DNA of 64,000 bases from assembly GCA_964462445.1 (NCBI GenBank), contig CAYWXG010000005.1, positions 1 to 64,000 on the forward strand, written 5' to 3'. How positions within the stretch are numbered: the stretch's first letter is position 1; the number at the start of each line of letters is the position of its first letter. Below are positions 25,658-34,361 of the stretch, piece after piece. Origin of the DNA: JAGBWK01 sp964462445. Lineage in GTDB: Bacteria > Bacteroidota > Bacteroidia > Bacteroidales > Muribaculaceae. The notes below the pieces were generated by a model. It was not told the DNA's origin and ran no database searches. It worked only from the letters and a program-made list of their open reading frames with translations. The position numbers and the translations under genes are program-made.

Positions 25658-27031
25658 TTATTTTTTAAGTTTCATCCAACCGTCATGTTCAAATTCGCAA
25701 TTGTCCCAACCATCTTCAATACGCACATATGTATCTTTAATTTTCTTGTCGAGCCAATCGACTAATTTCTTTGATTTAAGCGACGACTCACACATTCCCT
25801 TAATAAGTTGATAGTCGTCAGCCATATTGGCTTTATGAGGTTGAACACGGTTGGTAAGTTTTACAATAGCAACGACGTCGCGATTGCGTTTGGGATCAGT
25901 CATAATGAAGGGAGCAGAAATTTCACCGACTTCCATCTTATCTATAACCTTTGCAATTTCAGCGGGTAATTCACTCATTTCAAAACGAGTAGTACCATTT
26001 TCATAGTTGACCATCACTCCACGATTGTTGCGAGTGTCTTTATCTTGAGATATATATGGTGTAGCCTCTTCAAAAGTAAATTTAGCGTTAACAATATCGG
26101 TGCGAATTGAGTCCAATCTATTAACGGCATTCGTAAGGTCAGTATCAGAAACTTTCGGGCGTAGTAATATGTGACGTGTATTGATACGGTCACCACGTTT
26201 TTCTATCAATTGTATAATGTGAAAGCCATATTGTGTTTCTACAATTTTAGAGACTTTCTTCGTGTCATTTAGGTTGAATGCAACCGCGGCATATTCAGAC
26301 TCAAGTTGACCACGACCAAGAAATCCAATCTCACCTCCACGTCGAGCACTACCTTCATCTTCAGAATACAAAATTGCGAGGGTTGAGAATTCGCGCTCAC
26401 CTCTAACTACCTGGTCGGAATAATCTCTAAGTCGAGCCTTTACATCTTCAATTTCTGCTCTGGGTATTTCGGGATTTTGAGTAATTATTTGCACTTCAAC
26501 CTGCAAAGGTACCATTGGGATTGAATCTTGCTCTAAATTGTTGAAGTAACGTCGCACATCGGACGGTGTGACTTTAATATCACTTGTGATATTCTCTTGC
26601 ACCTGCATTATGCGATAATTATCGCGAATTGTTTGTGCAAGTTGTTCACGAAATTCAGGAAGTGGTTTACGAAAATATTCTTCAATTTTTTCTTTTGAGC
26701 CTATATTTTCAATTAGCATATTGATTCGAGCCTCCACTTGCTGATTGACCATACCCTCTTGAACTTCTACTGTATCAACCTCAGCTTGATGCAAATAAAG
26801 TTTTTCAATCGCCAAACGTTCCGGAATCACGCAATAAGGATCACCATTAATATTGATACGTTCATAACGCATTTGTTGGTACATCTCTTCAATTTGCGAT
26901 TTGTAAATCGGCTGATCTCCGACAACCCATGCCACCTCTTCTACAATATTATTCTGAGATGAAACAGGCAATGATATCGACATTATTACTAATGCTCCAA
27001 GAGTATATTTTTTTAATGATGTAAGATGCAT
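25658..27031 (-). CDS. SurA-like periplasmic peptidyl-prolyl isomerase
   Basis: A 457-residue exported chaperone. The signal peptide is followed by a SurA N-terminal domain (VAWVVGDQPIYKSQIEEMY) and two parvulin (PpiC) domains: one with FSTLAILYSEDEGSARRGGEIGFLGRGQL and AFNLNDTKKVSKIVETQYGFHII, the second beginning NTRHILLRPKVS. SurA escorts unfolded outer-membrane proteins across the periplasm. It heads the minus-strand surA-ostA-apeB cluster; the 48-base gap to the ostA-like gene is compatible with co-transcription. Confidence 0.9.
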   Translation of the reverse strand: MHLTSLKKYTLGALVIMSISLPVSSQNNIVEEVAWVVGDQPIYKSQIEEMYQQMRYERININGDPYCVIPERLAIEKLYLHQAEVDTVEVQEGMVNQQVEARINMLIENIGSKEKIEEYFRKPLPEFREQLAQTIRDNYRIMQVQENITSDIKVTPSDVRRYFNNLEQDSIPMVPLQVEVQIITQNPEIPRAEIEDVKARLRDYSDQVVRGEREFSTLAILYSEDEGSARRGGEIGFLGRGQLESEYAAVAFNLNDTKKVSKIVETQYGFHIIQLIEKRGDRINTRHILLRPKVSDTDLTNAVNRLDSIRTDIVNAKFTFEEATPYISQDKDTRNNRGVMVNYENGTTRFEMSELPAEIAKVIDKMEVGEISAPFIMTDPKRNRDVVAIVKLTNRVQPHKANMADDYQLIKGMCESSLKSKKLVDWLDKKIKDTYVRIEDGWDNCEFEHDGWMKLKK

Positions 27032-27114
27032 AACTAAATCTTTAGTTGCTTTATAAATTACGAATCTACAGCTACAACAAAATTTATATTTTCAAGTAAC
27101 TGAAATATTTGTTA

Positions 27115-27122
27115 CAAATTTA
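27115..27122 (-). promoter_or_regulatory. -7 box for the surA-like gene
   Basis: Minus strand TAAATTTG, 83 bases before the start codon. A TTG lies 22 bases upstream (27145-27147), slightly longer than the usual spacing. Confidence 0.5.
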
Positions 27123-27240
27123 ACGCTTTATTTCAATATATCCCCAACATATTATCCTAATTATCCAATTTTACTAAGTATTTTTAACAATCTCTTAAAA
27201 AAAAGGGATTACAACACGTGATTTTTTTGCAGATATTCCT

Positions 27241-27248
27241 TAATTTTG
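27241..27248 (+). promoter_or_regulatory. -7 box for glnS
   Basis: TAATTTTG, 38 bases before the glnS ATG. It is preceded by a run of T ending in TTTG, but too close for a standard -33 element. It shares the 255-base divergent gap with the surA-like promoter; nothing else is recognised in that gap. Confidence 0.5.
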
Positions 27249-27286
27249 CATTATAAAATCAGTCTATTTAAATAAATCCTAAACAA

Positions 27287-29020
27287 ATGATGGAAACAAA
27301 ATACGACAACAATGAACTCAACGAAAACCAAAGTACTGAAAGTCAAGATTGTAAAGGATTGAATTTCGTAGAGCAGCTTGTATATGACGACCTAAAAGAG
27401 GGAAAAAACGGAGGACGATTAAATACTCGCTTCCCACCGGAGCCCAATGGTTACCTTCACATCGGACACGCAAAAGCAATTTGCATGGACTTTGGTGTAG
27501 CAGAAAAATTTGGAGGAACATGCAACCTTCGTTTCGACGACACAAACCCCGTAAAAGAAGATGTTGAATATGTTGACTCAATTAGAGAAGACATAAAATG
27601 GCTCGGTTTTGATTGGGGTAATCGTGAATATTATGCATCTGACTATTTCCCCCAGTTGTTTGACCTTGCCGTACGTTTAATAAAAGAAGGGAAAGCTTAC
27701 GTTGACGATCAAACATCTGAAGAAATTGCAGCACAAAAAGGCACTCCGACAACACCCGGCACAGAAAGTCCGTACCGCAATCGTACTCCGGAGGAAAATC
27801 TCGATTTATTTATGCGCATGAACGCCGGAGAATTCGAAGAAGGCGCACGTGTACTTCGTGCTAAGATTGATATGGCATCATCAAATATGCACTTCCGAGA
27901 TCCAATCATGTATCGTATCATAAAGCACCCTCATCATCGCACCGGAACAACATGGAAAGTGTATCCAATGTATGATTTCGCACATGGACAAAGTGACTAT
28001 TTTGAAGGAGTTACTCATTCAATTTGCACACTCGAATTTGTACCCCACCGCCCACTCTATGAATATTTTGTCAATGAGTTAGCCGATGAGACCTATCGTC
28101 CTCGACAGATTGAATTCAACCGCCTTAATTTGACATATACCGTAATGTCAAAACGCAAACTTTTACAATTGGTAAAAGAGGGACTTGTTGCCGGATGGGA
28201 TGATCCACGTATGCCGACAATATCAGGGATGCGACGTCGCGGGTTTACACCTCAATCTATCCGCAACTTTATCGAACGCATCGGATATACAAAATATGAG
28301 GCTCTTAACTCTATTTCTCTACTTGAATATGCTGTACGCGAAGATTTGAATCGCATTGCGACTCGTGTTATGGCAGTCATTAATCCGGTTAAAGTTGTAA
28401 TCACCAACTATCCAGAAGGACAGGTAGAAACTGTTGAAATGGAAAATAACCCTGAGCTACCGGATTCTGGTTCACATGAAATGCCATTCTCTCGAGAAAT
28501 ATATATTGAGCGTGAAGACTTCATGGAAAATCCCCCCAAAAAATTCTTCCGTTTAGCCCCCGGTGGAGAAGTACGTCTGAAAGGAGCTTATATAATCAAA
28601 TGTGAAGATGTGGTGAAAGATGCAGATGGTAACATTACTGAAATACATTGTACCTACGACCCCGAAACACGTTCAGGACTTCCCGGTAGCCAACGCAAAG
28701 TGAAAGGCACATTGCATTGGGTATCAGCGGCTCATGCCATTGATGCAACTGCTCGCATATACGATCGTCTGTTCAATGTCGAAAACCCCGCAGCTGAAAC
28801 TGATAGAGATTTTCGTGAAATGCTCAACCCTGACTCACTTCAGGTTGTAAAAAATATCAAAGTTGAGCAGTTTGTAGCTCAGAATGCTACAATTGGGACT
28901 AAATTCCAATTCCAACGTATCGGTTACTTCACCCCTGATTATGATTCTTCTTCCGACAATCTTATTTTCAACCGCACTATTGCACTAAAAGATAGTTGGG
29001 AAAAAGAACAGAAAAAATAG
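27287..29020 (+). CDS. glnS: Glutaminyl-tRNA synthetase
   Basis: A 577-residue class I aminoacyl-tRNA synthetase charging tRNA-Gln. It has RFPPEPNGYLHIGHAKAI (HIGH-type motif), RFDDTNPVKED, and VMSKRKLLQLV (KMSKS-type loop in the form MSKRK), followed by the two anticodon-binding beta-barrels to the end (RSGLPGSQRKVKGTLHWV). Two adjacent ATGs could start it. The presence of GlnRS implies direct glutaminylation rather than the GatCAB route for tRNA-Gln. It is transcribed alone, divergently from the surA-like gene. Confidence 0.96.
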   Translation: MMETKYDNNELNENQSTESQDCKGLNFVEQLVYDDLKEGKNGGRLNTRFPPEPNGYLHIGHAKAICMDFGVAEKFGGTCNLRFDDTNPVKEDVEYVDSIREDIKWLGFDWGNREYYASDYFPQLFDLAVRLIKEGKAYVDDQTSEEIAAQKGTPTTPGTESPYRNRTPEENLDLFMRMNAGEFEEGARVLRAKIDMASSNMHFRDPIMYRIIKHPHHRTGTTWKVYPMYDFAHGQSDYFEGVTHSICTLEFVPHRPLYEYFVNELADETYRPRQIEFNRLNLTYTVMSKRKLLQLVKEGLVAGWDDPRMPTISGMRRRGFTPQSIRNFIERIGYTKYEALNSISLLEYAVREDLNRIATRVMAVINPVKVVITNYPEGQVETVEMENNPELPDSGSHEMPFSREIYIEREDFMENPPKKFFRLAPGGEVRLKGAYIIKCEDVVKDADGNITEIHCTYDPETRSGLPGSQRKVKGTLHWVSAAHAIDATARIYDRLFNVENPAAETDRDFREMLNPDSLQVVKNIKVEQFVAQNATIGTKFQFQRIGYFTPDYDSSSDNLIFNRTIALKDSWEKEQKK

Positions 29021-29114
29021 GAATATAGTAGAGTCAATATAGTACCCAAAGTGAGTTTTCTCATTCTCCAATATGTAATATGACTGGAGAAAGGAAACAA
29101 ATCATAGCTATTTT

Positions 29115-29141
29115 GTGGGGACGCGATATTCGTGTCCCCAC
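29115..29141 (+). other. GC-rich perfect hairpin without U-tract
   Basis: GTGGGGACGCG pairs with CGTGTCCCCAC around ATATT (one G-U pair). What follows is CTATATAATTAG, not a U-run, so termination is possible but not typical. It ends 24 bases before the ATG of the next TPR gene and could therefore sit in its leader. Confidence 0.6.
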
Positions 29142-29165
29142 TATATAATTAGATAATAAAGTATT

Positions 29166-30581
29166 ATGAGCGATCAATTAGAAACGCTATATAATAAATT
29201 TCGCAAAGAACTTGCTGAGAATGACCTTTCAATATACTACGACGAAGGAGACCTCGCCGACATCTTCGACTATGCAGGAGATGTTCATGACGATTATATC
29301 CGACTTGAAGTATTAATGCTCGGCAATCGTCTCTTTCCCGATAGCGAAATAATGCTTGAAAGACGCGCTATTTGGTTAGCCAACATGGGCAATGAACCTT
29401 TGCGTCAATTCATTGTAGATCACCCACGCTCCAACCCATCTGTAATGTGGGAAATATTGCGTATCCGCGCTAATGCGCCATACACCAATGAAGATGCAAT
29501 TACTGAACTTGAGAACCTATTACAACGCTTCCGCCTTAATGACGATGAAACAATAATTCAATACGTCGCACTTGTACGACATCTTGAGCAGGAGCAATGG
29601 TTAATAAGCAATCTTGATTTTGTTCGCAATCATTGTGAATATCCTCCAACTCTCCTATTTGAGATTGCACGTATGGCATACAACCGCACCCAGTCAGCAT
29701 CGGCATTGAAATTATTGGAGGAGCTTACTGAAATTGATCCATTCAATACTGATTATTGGGGATTAATGGCGGAGCTACAATCTAATTGCGAACAATATGA
29801 TGAATCACTCACATCTCTCGACTATGCCAAAGCTTTAGAACCTGACAACGTAGAATTGCTAACTATAGAGGGTTTCAACTATCTAAAACAAAATCGTATA
29901 GATGATGCCATCAAAACATTTGAGTATGCATTAACATTGGATTGCGATTATTTCATAGCTAAGCGAAATCTTCTTGAAGCCTACCGCATAAAAGGAGAAT
30001 CTTCAAAATGTAAGGAAATAATTAGCCAACTTTTCAGAGCAGAGCCTTCCGACACATCTCTACTGTGCGAAATGCTAATTTCATTTCCTGAGGAGATTGA
30101 TGAAACACTCAGCCATTTTTACGCAAACTCTGATGCCGATGAAAATGAAGCGATTGTACATGCAAGCGAGTTATGTCGCACCGGTAATGATGCCATCGCA
30201 TTACAATATATTAGATGGTACAACAACTCTTATTCACTTTCAACTCAAGGTAAATTGATTTTTATAGAGTTGATGTATCACAACGGTTATTATGACGAAG
30301 CTTACAATTACCTTATTGATAATATTAAAGCACCGGTATTATCTCCCAACGAGCTACCGGTCATAGCGGTAATAGTGTCAATATTGATGAGACTCCACAT
30401 TTTCGACGAAGCATTACATTTTTGCAATGTTTGGCTTAAAAAGCTAAACAGCAACTTCCCCGAACACAACAGTTTCAATCTCGTCAACCGCGGACTGGTA
30501 GAAATACTTAACGACATCAGAACATTACTAATTAATCATCCCAATCCAACGGATAAGCAAATTGAAAGCGTAACACTTTGA
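29166..30581 (+). CDS. Cytoplasmic tetratricopeptide-repeat protein
   Basis: A 471-residue protein made almost entirely of helical repeats, several of TPR type (TEIDPFNTDYWGLMAELQSNCEQYDESLTSLDYAKALEPDNVE and NRIDDAIKTFEYALTLDCDYF show the pattern). It has no signal peptide or membrane segment and no catalytic motif. The N-terminus (ENDLSIYYDEGDLADIFDYAGD) is strongly acidic. It belongs to a conserved Bacteroidales family of unknown function as far as I can judge. It lies between glnS and the PstS-like locus, preceded by a hairpin. Confidence 0.75.
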   Translation: MSDQLETLYNKFRKELAENDLSIYYDEGDLADIFDYAGDVHDDYIRLEVLMLGNRLFPDSEIMLERRAIWLANMGNEPLRQFIVDHPRSNPSVMWEILRIRANAPYTNEDAITELENLLQRFRLNDDETIIQYVALVRHLEQEQWLISNLDFVRNHCEYPPTLLFEIARMAYNRTQSASALKLLEELTEIDPFNTDYWGLMAELQSNCEQYDESLTSLDYAKALEPDNVELLTIEGFNYLKQNRIDDAIKTFEYALTLDCDYFIAKRNLLEAYRIKGESSKCKEIISQLFRAEPSDTSLLCEMLISFPEEIDETLSHFYANSDADENEAIVHASELCRTGNDAIALQYIRWYNNSYSLSTQGKLIFIELMYHNGYYDEAYNYLIDNIKAPVLSPNELPVIAVIVSILMRLHIFDEALHFCNVWLKKLNSNFPEHNSFNLVNRGLVEILNDIRTLLINHPNPTDKQIESVTL

Positions 30582-30642
30582 TAAAATATTGAGATTAACA
30601 TATTTTATATGATACTCAATGCTTTTCATTAGTAAAATTTAT

Positions 30643-30650
30643 TAATTTTG
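30643..30650 (+). promoter_or_regulatory. -7 box upstream of the 83-residue membrane protein
   Basis: TAATTTTG, about 168 bases before the ATG at 30818. No TTG at the right distance upstream (TTTTC instead). The implied leader of ~160 bases is AT-rich and no stable fold was found by eye. Confidence 0.45.
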
Positions 30651-30817
30651 GCATTATAATAAACGACTGAAATAATGCAATCGAAATATACAATTTAAAA
30701 TATATTTCAGAATTATAGGCAAACAATCAAACTATTGAAATGTTACACTTATATAGCTATCCAAAATTATTAGCTATATAATAAAGTTCAAAATTTTCTA
30801 ACAAAACTACCAAAAAT

Positions 30818-31069
30818 ATGAAATATCGTGATTACAGGAAGCCTAAATTTGTACTTCCTCTGTCATTTAGAATAACCTTCGGTATTTTTATGATTTTAGT
30901 GTTCGGATTTGTAGGATTGATGTTATTATTGAATTGGTTTAATGTCATCTACGATCCGGCATGGAATTGGCTCCGATGGGTAGGCGGACCTATATTCATT
31001 TTATATGGTTTCTCTCGAGGTTATCGATTGTATAAATCTACCGCTCCGGAAGATGAGTCAGAAGAATAG
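30818..31069 (+). CDS. Small two-helix membrane protein
   Basis: An 83-residue protein with two hydrophobic segments (about residues 15-37, FRITFGIFMILVFGFVGLMLLL, of which the centre is most hydrophobic, and residues 48-62, LRWVGGPIFILYGFSRG) and an acidic tail. It is followed after 29 bases by the PstS-like lipoprotein gene. In other Bacteroidales, comparable small proteins sit between exbD-type genes and this PstS-like gene; no exbB or exbD is present here. The function is unknown. Confidence 0.7.
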   Translation: MKYRDYRKPKFVLPLSFRITFGIFMILVFGFVGLMLLLNWFNVIYDPAWNWLRWVGGPIFILYGFSRGYRLYKSTAPEDESEE

Positions 31070-31098
31070 AACTACATATCACAAATTGGGGAATAATT

Positions 31099-32100
31099 AT
31101 GCTTAAAAGAAATTCAATTATAGCAGCCGCAATAGTTACATTAATTGCGTCTACAACGATTTCATGTAAATACAAAGTTGGGCAACAGAGCGGCTCAGTA
31201 TCAGCGACTTCAGGAGTAACTGTTATGGCATGCGACGAGTCGTTTCAACGCATTATGGAACAAGAAATCAGTGTATTTGAATACCAATATCCTAACGCTT
31301 CGATATTATCCCATTTTATTCCGGAGCAACAATGTATCGATTCATTGCTCTACACGAATAACACTAAATTGGCCGTCACCTCTCGCCCACTTACCAGCTC
31401 CGAGATGCGCTATCTCGAATTACGCAAACGCCAACCGAGGTCAAAAATGATAGCCGTAGATGCTATTGCGATAATCGCCAACCCCGAGAATCCGATTAGA
31501 GAGATTTCAACCTCTGATTTAGCAAAAATACTAAGCGGAGAAATCGCCGAATGGCGTTGGGTCGAGCCTGGCAATAAGTCGGGGAAAATAGAAGTAATCT
31601 TCGACTATAATGGGTCAAGTACAATTAGATATATGACCGACAGCATTATGAATGGACAGGAGTTTGGGAAGAATGTTTTTGCACAAAATTCCAATGCTAA
31701 AGTGGTTCAAACAGTATCTGAAAATAAAGGAGCAATCGGTATAATCGGAGTAAGTTGGATTTCATCCGACATGAAAGGTGTAGAAATGACAACAGAGGAA
31801 TTGTCAGAAGCATCTAACAAAAACGACACTACAATGCTCGGATTCTCTCCTAATATTAATGTACTTGCAGTAACCGGCCCGAATCAATTCCCCGGAGAGG
31901 GTAAAAAGCCCTATCAAGCCTATATATTTGATGGTTCATACCCACTCTATCGACCGATATATCTAACTGTTACGGGATATAAAAATGCAACACAAAGTGG
32001 ATTTTTCACATTTGTCACCGGTTTTTCAGGTCAAAAATTGATACAATTGACCGGAGTTTTGCCGGCAGCCATGCACCCTCGTATTGTAAATGTAGAGTAA
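31099..32100 (+). CDS. PstS-like phosphate-binding lipoprotein (orphan)
   Basis: A 333-residue type II periplasmic binding protein. A lipoprotein signal (AIVTLIASTTISC, cysteine near residue 23) precedes the binding domain, with VMACDESFQRIMEQEISVFE, LAVTSRPLTSSEM, and VIFDYNGSSTIRYMTDSI, where PstS proteins bind phosphate with a serine-rich loop. The permease and ATPase genes pstC, pstA and pstB are absent from the flanks. In Bacteroidales such PstS-like proteins are usually associated with ExbBD/TonB and TPR genes rather than an ABC permease; here the TPR gene follows. The ligand is unproven. Confidence 0.78.
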   Translation: MLKRNSIIAAAIVTLIASTTISCKYKVGQQSGSVSATSGVTVMACDESFQRIMEQEISVFEYQYPNASILSHFIPEQQCIDSLLYTNNTKLAVTSRPLTSSEMRYLELRKRQPRSKMIAVDAIAIIANPENPIREISTSDLAKILSGEIAEWRWVEPGNKSGKIEVIFDYNGSSTIRYMTDSIMNGQEFGKNVFAQNSNAKVVQTVSENKGAIGIIGVSWISSDMKGVEMTTEELSEASNKNDTTMLGFSPNINVLAVTGPNQFPGEGKKPYQAYIFDGSYPLYRPIYLTVTGYKNATQSGFFTFVTGFSGQKLIQLTGVLPAAMHPRIVNVE

Positions 32101-32225
32101 TTGTCACACAACATAATTATTACACTCAGATTTCGCAAACCCCTCTATTTTGCCAACAATTGCGTTAATTTGCATCAATAAAATTTAAAAAAATAAGTTT
32201 TCGCAATTATTGGTATGAAACAGTC

Positions 32226-32256
32226 TTGCGATAAACAATAAAATTTAGTAATTTTA
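32226..32256 (+). promoter_or_regulatory. Probable promoter of the 32338 TPR gene
   Basis: TTG (32226-32228), 20 bases, TAATTTTA (32249-32256). The spacing is right and the last base of the -7 box deviates. It gives a leader of about 80 bases. Confidence 0.55.
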
Positions 32257-32337
32257 CAATCGCTATTGTTTTTACAAATATTGTAGGCAACAAAAACAGC
32301 AAATATTTAGCTACAGAAAACTAAAAAAATATACAAC

Positions 32338-33963
32338 ATGAAATTAAAATCATTATTCGCTTTCATGCTCGGAGCATTAGCCGTAAGCGGCTCCGCTCAA
32401 GGGTTTAAAGATGCAGTAGAATATTTTCGCGCTGACCAACCCGAAGAAGCTGAGATTATCATCAATCGCACAATTAATGACCCCGCGACTGATAAATCAA
32501 TGGCAAACTATTTCTTGGGCAAAATAGCATTGCAACGTGAGAACTTCGAGAATGCAAAAAACTTTTTTGAAAAAGGTATAACCGTAAATCCCAACAATGG
32601 TTATAACTATGTTGGATTGGGAGAAATTGCGCTTAACCAAGGTAACGAATCAGTAGCCAACGACTTCTTCAAACAAGCATCAAAACTTGCAAAAAAAGAC
32701 GCAGTGCTTCTATCTGAAATTGCTCGCGCATACTACAACGCAGATGCAACAGCATATCAAGATGACATTCAAAAATATCTAAAGAACGCTCGCAAAGCCG
32801 ATAAAGATTGTCCCGCTATCTACATCCTTGAAGCCGACATGCTTGCTCCTGTCAACATCGGAGAATCAGCAGGTTACTATGAAATGGCTATGAGCGCTCA
32901 AGATGGAGTGAACTATCCTGAAGCATTCGTGAAATATGCACGAACATATTTCCCCGTTAATCCAAAATATGCTATTGATGGTTTGAAGAAACTTCTTGAA
33001 CTCCAACCCAATTCAGCTCTTGCACAACGTGAACTCGCCGAGAAATATTACGACAACGACCAGCTCACAATGGCAGCTGAACAATATGGCAAATACATCC
33101 AGAACCCCAACCACTTCAAACGCGACGAACAGCGCTACGTTGGTCTTCTTTATTTCGGCAAAAAATATGACGAATCAAATGCTCTTGCCGCAAAACTTCT
33201 CAGTGAAGACCCTGACAACTTCTATATGAAACGTATGCGCATGTACAACTATGCCGCTCTCGAAGATTATCAAAATGCGCTTGTAGAAGGTGAAAAATTC
33301 TTCAATGCTAAAGGTGATTTCGTTGCTAATGACTACAAAACTTTTGGCGACATCTACATTGCATTAGGACAAGACTCAATAGGTATCGTACAATACGAAA
33401 AAGCTTTGATTGTAGAGCCGGAAAAAGCATCGCTCTACAAGGATATCAGCCAAATTTACACTGCAGCAGAAATCTATGATAAAGCTGCCGATGCTCATGA
33501 AAAATTCATCGAATTGGAGCCAGAGCACACTACCAACGACTTAATGATACTTGCACGTCGCTACCAAAATGCTGCTGCTACGTCAGATACATGCACAGTA
33601 GAACATGATGTATATGCTGACAAAGCACTCAAAACAATAGAAATCGTATACGAAAAAGCTCCCAACAACCTTCAGGTTCTTTCAGCTCGTAGCCGTATCT
33701 ATCTTATCGCAAATAATAATGAAATGAATGATGAGGTAGAACAGCAACTCGTAGAAATTCTCGCGATTCTTGATGCTGACCCTGCAAATACGACTAATCG
33801 CAAACAAGACTATATCTTTGCATTGAACCTTCTCGGCAAATACAACCTTAGCAAAGATCGCGAAAAAGCTAAAGCTTACTACAATCGCTTCCTTGAAATA
33901 AATCCCGAAAACGAAGCGCTAAAAGTTTTCGTTGATAAACTAAATGCTACCGAAGAAGAATAA
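32338..33963 (+). CDS. Exported TPR protein linked to the PstS-like gene
   Basis: A 541-residue protein with a signal peptide (LKSLFAFMLGALAVSGSAQG) and roughly a dozen TPR-type repeats covering the whole length (for example ENFENAKNFFEKGITVNPNN, DQLTMAAEQYGKYIQNPN and EIYDKAADAHEKFIELEPEH). It is predicted periplasmic. The gene is well conserved downstream of PstS-like genes in Bacteroidales. It has its own promoter and a strong terminator, so it can be expressed independently. The high density of codons ending in C in this gene compared with its neighbours hints at strong expression (impression only). Confidence 0.82.
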   Translation: MKLKSLFAFMLGALAVSGSAQGFKDAVEYFRADQPEEAEIIINRTINDPATDKSMANYFLGKIALQRENFENAKNFFEKGITVNPNNGYNYVGLGEIALNQGNESVANDFFKQASKLAKKDAVLLSEIARAYYNADATAYQDDIQKYLKNARKADKDCPAIYILEADMLAPVNIGESAGYYEMAMSAQDGVNYPEAFVKYARTYFPVNPKYAIDGLKKLLELQPNSALAQRELAEKYYDNDQLTMAAEQYGKYIQNPNHFKRDEQRYVGLLYFGKKYDESNALAAKLLSEDPDNFYMKRMRMYNYAALEDYQNALVEGEKFFNAKGDFVANDYKTFGDIYIALGQDSIGIVQYEKALIVEPEKASLYKDISQIYTAAEIYDKAADAHEKFIELEPEHTTNDLMILARRYQNAAATSDTCTVEHDVYADKALKTIEIVYEKAPNNLQVLSARSRIYLIANNNEMNDEVEQQLVEILAILDADPANTTNRKQDYIFALNLLGKYNLSKDREKAKAYYNRFLEINPENEALKVFVDKLNATEEE

Positions 33964-33985
33964 TAATCATATCAATTAAATATAT

Positions 33986-34022
33986 ATACGGGCCATACAT
34001 AAAAATATGGCCCGTATTTTTA
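33986..34022 (+). terminator. Strong rho-independent terminator
   Basis: ATACGGGCCATA pairs perfectly with TATGGCCCGTAT across CATAAAAA, followed by TTTTTA. It closes the 32338 TPR transcript. Confidence 0.93.
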
Positions 34023-34050
34023 TATGCCATCAATTAAAATTAGCTATATC

Positions 34051-34081
34051 TTGTATATTTCAGGCAGAATATATATCTTTA
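34051..34081 (+). promoter_or_regulatory. Probable promoter of the agmatine operon
   Basis: TTG (34051-34053), 20 bases, TATCTTTA (34074-34081). One mismatch in the -7 box. Transcription would start about 38 bases before the ATG at 34125. Confidence 0.5.
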
Positions 34082-34124
34082 CAACTATAAACACGACTAT
34101 TAAATCTAATAACTGAAATAGCTA

Positions 34125-34361
34125 ATGAAAAAAGATATCGTTACATTTTTTACTGATATCATAAATCAAGCCGGCAGCTATGATATAGCCCGTGCAGAAT
34201 TTTTCCGGATTATTGCTGATGATGACGAGCTCCAACAGCAATATCGCGAGTGGTGTGATGAAAATGGATTTTCTGAACGTAAGGGATTTGATGAGTTCAT
34301 CGATCAGCGCATTGATTCACATGACTCAGTATGGAGCTCACTCAACGATTACGACGAATGA
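34125..34361 (+). CDS. Small acidic protein coupled to aguA
   Basis: A 78-residue, strongly acidic helical protein (SYDIARAEFFRIIADDDELQQQYREWCDENGF, then FDEFIDQRIDSHDSVWSSLNDYDE; single cysteine). I do not recognise a family. The last codons overlap the start of the agmatine deiminase gene as ATGA, and that gene overlaps the next in the same way, so all three are read from one message with coupled translation. There is no signal peptide. Stable coupling suggests a role with the agmatine enzymes, but this is inference. Confidence 0.65.
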   Translation: MKKDIVTFFTDIINQAGSYDIARAEFFRIIADDDELQQQYREWCDENGFSERKGFDEFIDQRIDSHDSVWSSLNDYDE

